From positions 1-27,128 of the forward strand of contig CAYTVR010000085.1 of NCBI GenBank assembly GCA_964441245.1: a stretch of 27,128 bases of DNA, in the 5' to 3' direction. Of this stretch, positions 24,999 to 27,128 are shown piece after piece. How positions within the stretch are numbered: position 1 is the stretch's first letter; every line of letters begins with the position of its first letter. The stretch is from JALZUU01 sp964441245 (GTDB lineage Bacteria > Bacteroidota > Bacteroidia > Chitinophagales > Saprospiraceae). The notes beneath the pieces were generated by a model, which was given only the letters and a program-made list of their open reading frames with translations, searched no databases and was not told the origin of the DNA. Position numbers and translations under genes: made by a program.

Positions 24999-25304
24999 AT
25001 GGATGATAAAGAAATGTCGAACATTACTGTATTAATTGCAGGACGTCCTTATCCCTTAAAGATTAAGGTGGGTGATGAACACACAATTAGAAAAATTGTT
25101 AAAGAAGTTAATGACAAAGTCAATGAGTTCCAATTAGCTTACGCTAAAAAGGACAAACAGGATTGCTTATCAATGGCTTTATTGACTTATGCAGTAGATT
25201 TGCATAAATCTCAAACAAATAGTACCGACACCCCCGTTTCCGAAAATGGCCTTTCTGATAAAATTCATCAGCTCGATGAACTCCTCGATCGATTACTCGT
25301 ATAA
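24999..25304 (+). CDS. zapA: Cell division protein ZapA
   Basis: 101 residues. The N-terminal half is the ZapA head: SNITVLIAGRPYPLKIKVGD, then EHTIRKIVKEVNDKVNEFQL with the conserved pattern leading into a helix, and a C-terminal coiled-coil tail (LSDKIHQLDELLDRLLV). ZapA binds FtsZ and bundles protofilaments at mid-cell. The start may be Met1 (24999) or Met6; Met6 begins MSNITVLIAG, the usual family start, while Met1 is 3 nt past the preceding stop. The rny gene and a large structured RNA region follow. In E. coli the 6S RNA gene also lies just after zapA. Confidence 0.88.
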   Translation: MDDKEMSNITVLIAGRPYPLKIKVGDEHTIRKIVKEVNDKVNEFQLAYAKKDKQDCLSMALLTYAVDLHKSQTNSTDTPVSENGLSDKIHQLDELLDRLLV

Positions 25305-25340
25305 AGTGATTGGTTCTGATTGAGGATTTTAAAATATAAA

Positions 25341-25728
25341 ACGCCTAAAAGCCTAGCTGATTACCTTCTCGGTAATATCTGCTTTCGGTCATAAATCGTT
25401 GTATTCTTTATTTCCCCTTCTCTCTTTTTACTGTTTTTAGATAAAAATCTAGGACATTGTTTCTTTAAGGAACATTAGTCGTGGATCAATTAAAACATGG
25501 AGCGCCATGTTTTATGTTCATTAATATACGGTGTAAATAATTTTATACGAGAAATCAAAACGCATCATGTTATGTACGATATCGTACCAAGTCGTAAGTG
25601 GCGGGATGCTTGATAAAGTACTGTTTGACTGGAAGGAGTTTAATTTCAAGCGCTGCTGGACACGGTCAAAGAACAGGAGCCCAAAGGGTTTTACTAGCTA
25701 GCCATTTATGCCTTTTAGGCATAAGCTA
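25341..25728 (+). ncRNA. Structured RNA region between zapA and rny, probably including a 6S-type RNA
   Basis: The 538-nt gap has no coding frame but dense pairing. The ends can close: 25343-25351 (GCCTAAAAG) with 25712-25720 and 25353-25358 (CTAGCT) with 25696-25701. A roughly 102-nt core (25457-25558) pairs TTGTTTCT with AGAAATCAA, then GAACA (25470-25474) with TGTTC (25515-25519), capped by TAAAACATGG-AGCG-CCATGTTTTA (25491-25514); the 3' strand of its open bubble contains a small hairpin (25531-25548). That is the layout of a 6S RNA, and position after zapA and before rny agrees with Bacteroidota 6S (6S-Flavo), as I recall it. Further hairpins: 25360-25376, 25574-25587, 25621-25676 and 25706-25724. 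Limits and identity are inferred. Confidence 0.55.
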
Positions 25729-25797
25729 GACGAATGCAAAAGTAACCTTTATTAAATATTTTGGATATACAATTTTTTACATATGAGTATGTAAACA

Positions 25798-25805
25798 TAA
25801 CTTTG
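25798..25805 (+). promoter_or_regulatory. Bacteroidota -7 promoter element for rny
   Basis: TAACTTTG is an exact TAnnTTTG match, 37 nt before the rny ATG, which suggests rny has its own promoter separate from the pheT-zapA operon. No clear -33 TTG is present at the normal spacing. Confidence 0.6.
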
Positions 25806-25842
25806 AAAATAATTCATTCATCATACATAAAATAGTACCATT

Positions 25843-27128
25843 ATGCCAGATATTACAATCGGAATTGGACTGATAGTCGGCCTTGTCATTGGTGCGTTGA
25901 TTGGTTTTTTAATTGTCAACTCTTTAATTAAAAAAAACAACGCCAGTAAAACAGATGCCGCTAATAAAAAAGCAGACTCAATCATTGCAGAAGCTAAAGT
26001 AGCAGCTAATAGAAAAATGGAAGATGCAGATCGAAAAGCTAAAAACATTGTGTCTAAAGCGGATCGGAAAAATGAGGAAATCAAGAAGAAAAAGATTAGA
26101 GAGGCTAAAGACCGCTTCGCAGAATTGAAATCTAAGTTTGAAGGGGAGAAAGCTGAACACAAACTACAATTGAAAGAACGTGCATTAGATGTAGTCAATC
26201 AAGAGAATGCAATCAAGCAAAAAGAAGCGAAGATCAAGGAAAAAGAAGGAAAGTTTAAAGAGAAACAAGCAGAAATAGAACACCAAGTAGCGGATAATAA
26301 AGCCATTCGGGAAAACTTAGAAAAGCAGCTAAAAGTAGTCGCTAAGAAAAAAGAAGAATTGAATGCTGCCAATGAGGAACGAATCCATGCTTTAGAAAAT
26401 ATTGCGAAGTTGACTGAGGCAGAAGCTAGAGAGCAAATGTTAGAAGCGGTTAAAGCAAAATCTGAAAACGAAGCCATGGCTTTGAAAAAAGAAGTATTGC
26501 AACAAGCATCTATGACTGCCAATAAGGAAGCTAAAAAAATCGTGATTCAATCCATTCAAAGAATGTGTGCGGAATTTACTATTGAGAATACCGTATCTGT
26601 TTTTAATCTAGAGTCTGATGATCTTAAAGGACAAATTATTGGCCGGGAAGGTCGAAATATTCGGGCCTTAGAAGCAGCAACCGGGGCTGAAATCGTAGTA
26701 GATGATACACCAGAAGCTATTGTTATTTCTAGTTTTGATCCGATTAGAAGAGAGGTTTGTCGCTTATCGCTAAAACGTTTGGTCGCCGATGGTCGTATCC
26801 ATCCAGCACGAATTGAAGAAGTGGTCGCCAAAACGCGTAAGCAACTAGAAGAACAAATCATAGAAATTGGAGAAAGAACGGTAGTAGAATTAGACATTCA
26901 TGGCTTGGATGCAGCACTAGTTCGAATGGTCGGAAGAATGCGTTTCCGTTCTTCATATGGACAAAATTTATTGAAACACTCTATCGAAACAGCCAACCTT
27001 TGTGCCATTATGGCGGCGGAATTAGGCTTGAGTCCAAAACAAGCTAAATTGGCCAAACGTGGCGGTTTATTGCATGATATTGGTAAAGTAGCAGAAGAAG
27101 AAACGGAATTGTCACACGCAATTTTAGG
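25843..27128 (+). CDS. rny: Ribonuclease Y, partial (C-terminus off the right edge)
   Basis: 428 residues are visible. An N-terminal membrane anchor (IGLIVGLVIGALIGFLIVNS, about residues 8-27) is followed by a long charged coiled coil to about residue 220, a KH domain with IIGREGRNIRALEAATGAEI (GREGRN at 267-272), and the start of the HD phosphohydrolase domain with His379 in LLKHSIETAN and the metal-binding pair His411-Asp412 in LLHDIGK. RNase Y is a membrane-bound endonuclease that starts mRNA decay and processing. The rest of the HD domain and the C-terminal region (about 90 residues) lie outside the window. The start is ATG with its own promoter element upstream. Confidence 0.96.
   Translation, partial: MPDITIGIGLIVGLVIGALIGFLIVNSLIKKNNASKTDAANKKADSIIAEAKVAANRKMEDADRKAKNIVSKADRKNEEIKKKKIREAKDRFAELKSKFEGEKAEHKLQLKERALDVVNQENAIKQKEAKIKEKEGKFKEKQAEIEHQVADNKAIRENLEKQLKVVAKKKEELNAANEERIHALENIAKLTEAEAREQMLEAVKAKSENEAMALKKEVLQQASMTANKEAKKIVIQSIQRMCAEFTIENTVSVFNLESDDLKGQIIGREGRNIRALEAATGAEIVVDDTPEAIVISSFDPIRREVCRLSLKRLVADGRIHPARIEEVVAKTRKQLEEQIIEIGERTVVELDIHGLDAALVRMVGRMRFRSSYGQNLLKHSIETANLCAIMAAELGLSPKQAKLAKRGGLLHDIGKVAEEETELSHAIL

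Noticed and set aside
25305..25842. tmRNA, RNase P RNA or SRP RNA in the zapA-rny gap
   Set aside because: I find no tRNA-like CCA end with a tag frame, no RNase P core (GAGGAAAGUCC-type) and no SRP tetraloop motif.
25821..26897. Several minus-strand frames of 60-125 codons
   Set aside because: They are antisense to rny; their Ser/Phe-rich composition is the reverse image of the Lys/Glu-rich coiled coil.

Overview
The window looks like a chromosomal segment of a low-GC Bacteroidota bacterium. The grounds are: a subtilase whose tail resembles a type IX secretion (T9SS) sorting domain, TAnnTTTG-type -7 promoter elements, a Crp/Fnr regulator with the GEIFGE(F/M) cassette common in this phylum, a GH3/beta-lactamase fusion, and the order pheT - coiled coil - zapA - structured RNA - rny. 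I lean towards Saprospiria or a relative, but one window cannot settle that. Most of it is ordinary core and accessory genome. I see no phage, transposase, CRISPR array, tRNA or rRNA.

Layout. 1-500: N-terminal part of a Crp/Fnr-type regulator, cut by the window edge. 958-1647: DUF4197 lipoprotein. 1821-2908 (minus): a HEAT-like protein translationally coupled to a GNAT acetyltransferase. 2974-4878 (minus): a BLES03/DUF1917-like protein and a 37-kDa nucleoid-associated protein. 5166-8891: a TRAP transporter, with the small and large permeases on the plus strand and the substrate-binding protein convergent on the minus strand; a 60-residue protein with its own promoter and terminator lies between them. 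9002-18846 (all minus): DUF6624 protein, four-helix membrane protein, NagZ-like GH3 plus serine hydrolase fusion, TMTC-like membrane protein with TPRs, tRNA hydroxylase TrhO, and a secreted subtilase. 19155-21048 (plus): a GNAT protein and a Bacteroidota-type protein of unknown function. 21105-21878 (minus): AMP nucleosidase. 22209-27128 (plus): pheT, a coiled-coil protein, zapA, a large structured RNA region and rny (cut by the right edge).

Several six-frame starts are non-ATG with an in-frame ATG that fits the family better (nucleoid-associated protein, DctQ, the TRAP binding protein, TrhO); I trimmed these. The GH3 fusion seems to use GTG.

Two things stand out beyond the genes. First, the zapA-rny gap (25305-25842) folds into several hairpins, with a 15-bp long-range match joining its ends; its roughly 100-nt core resembles a 6S RNA, but the 3' half is unexplained. 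Second, long palindromic intergenic elements sit against gene 3' ends at 1681, 7658, 13283, 15568 and 16903. Two of them (7658 and 16903) are members of one repeat family; the others share the architecture but not the sequence.
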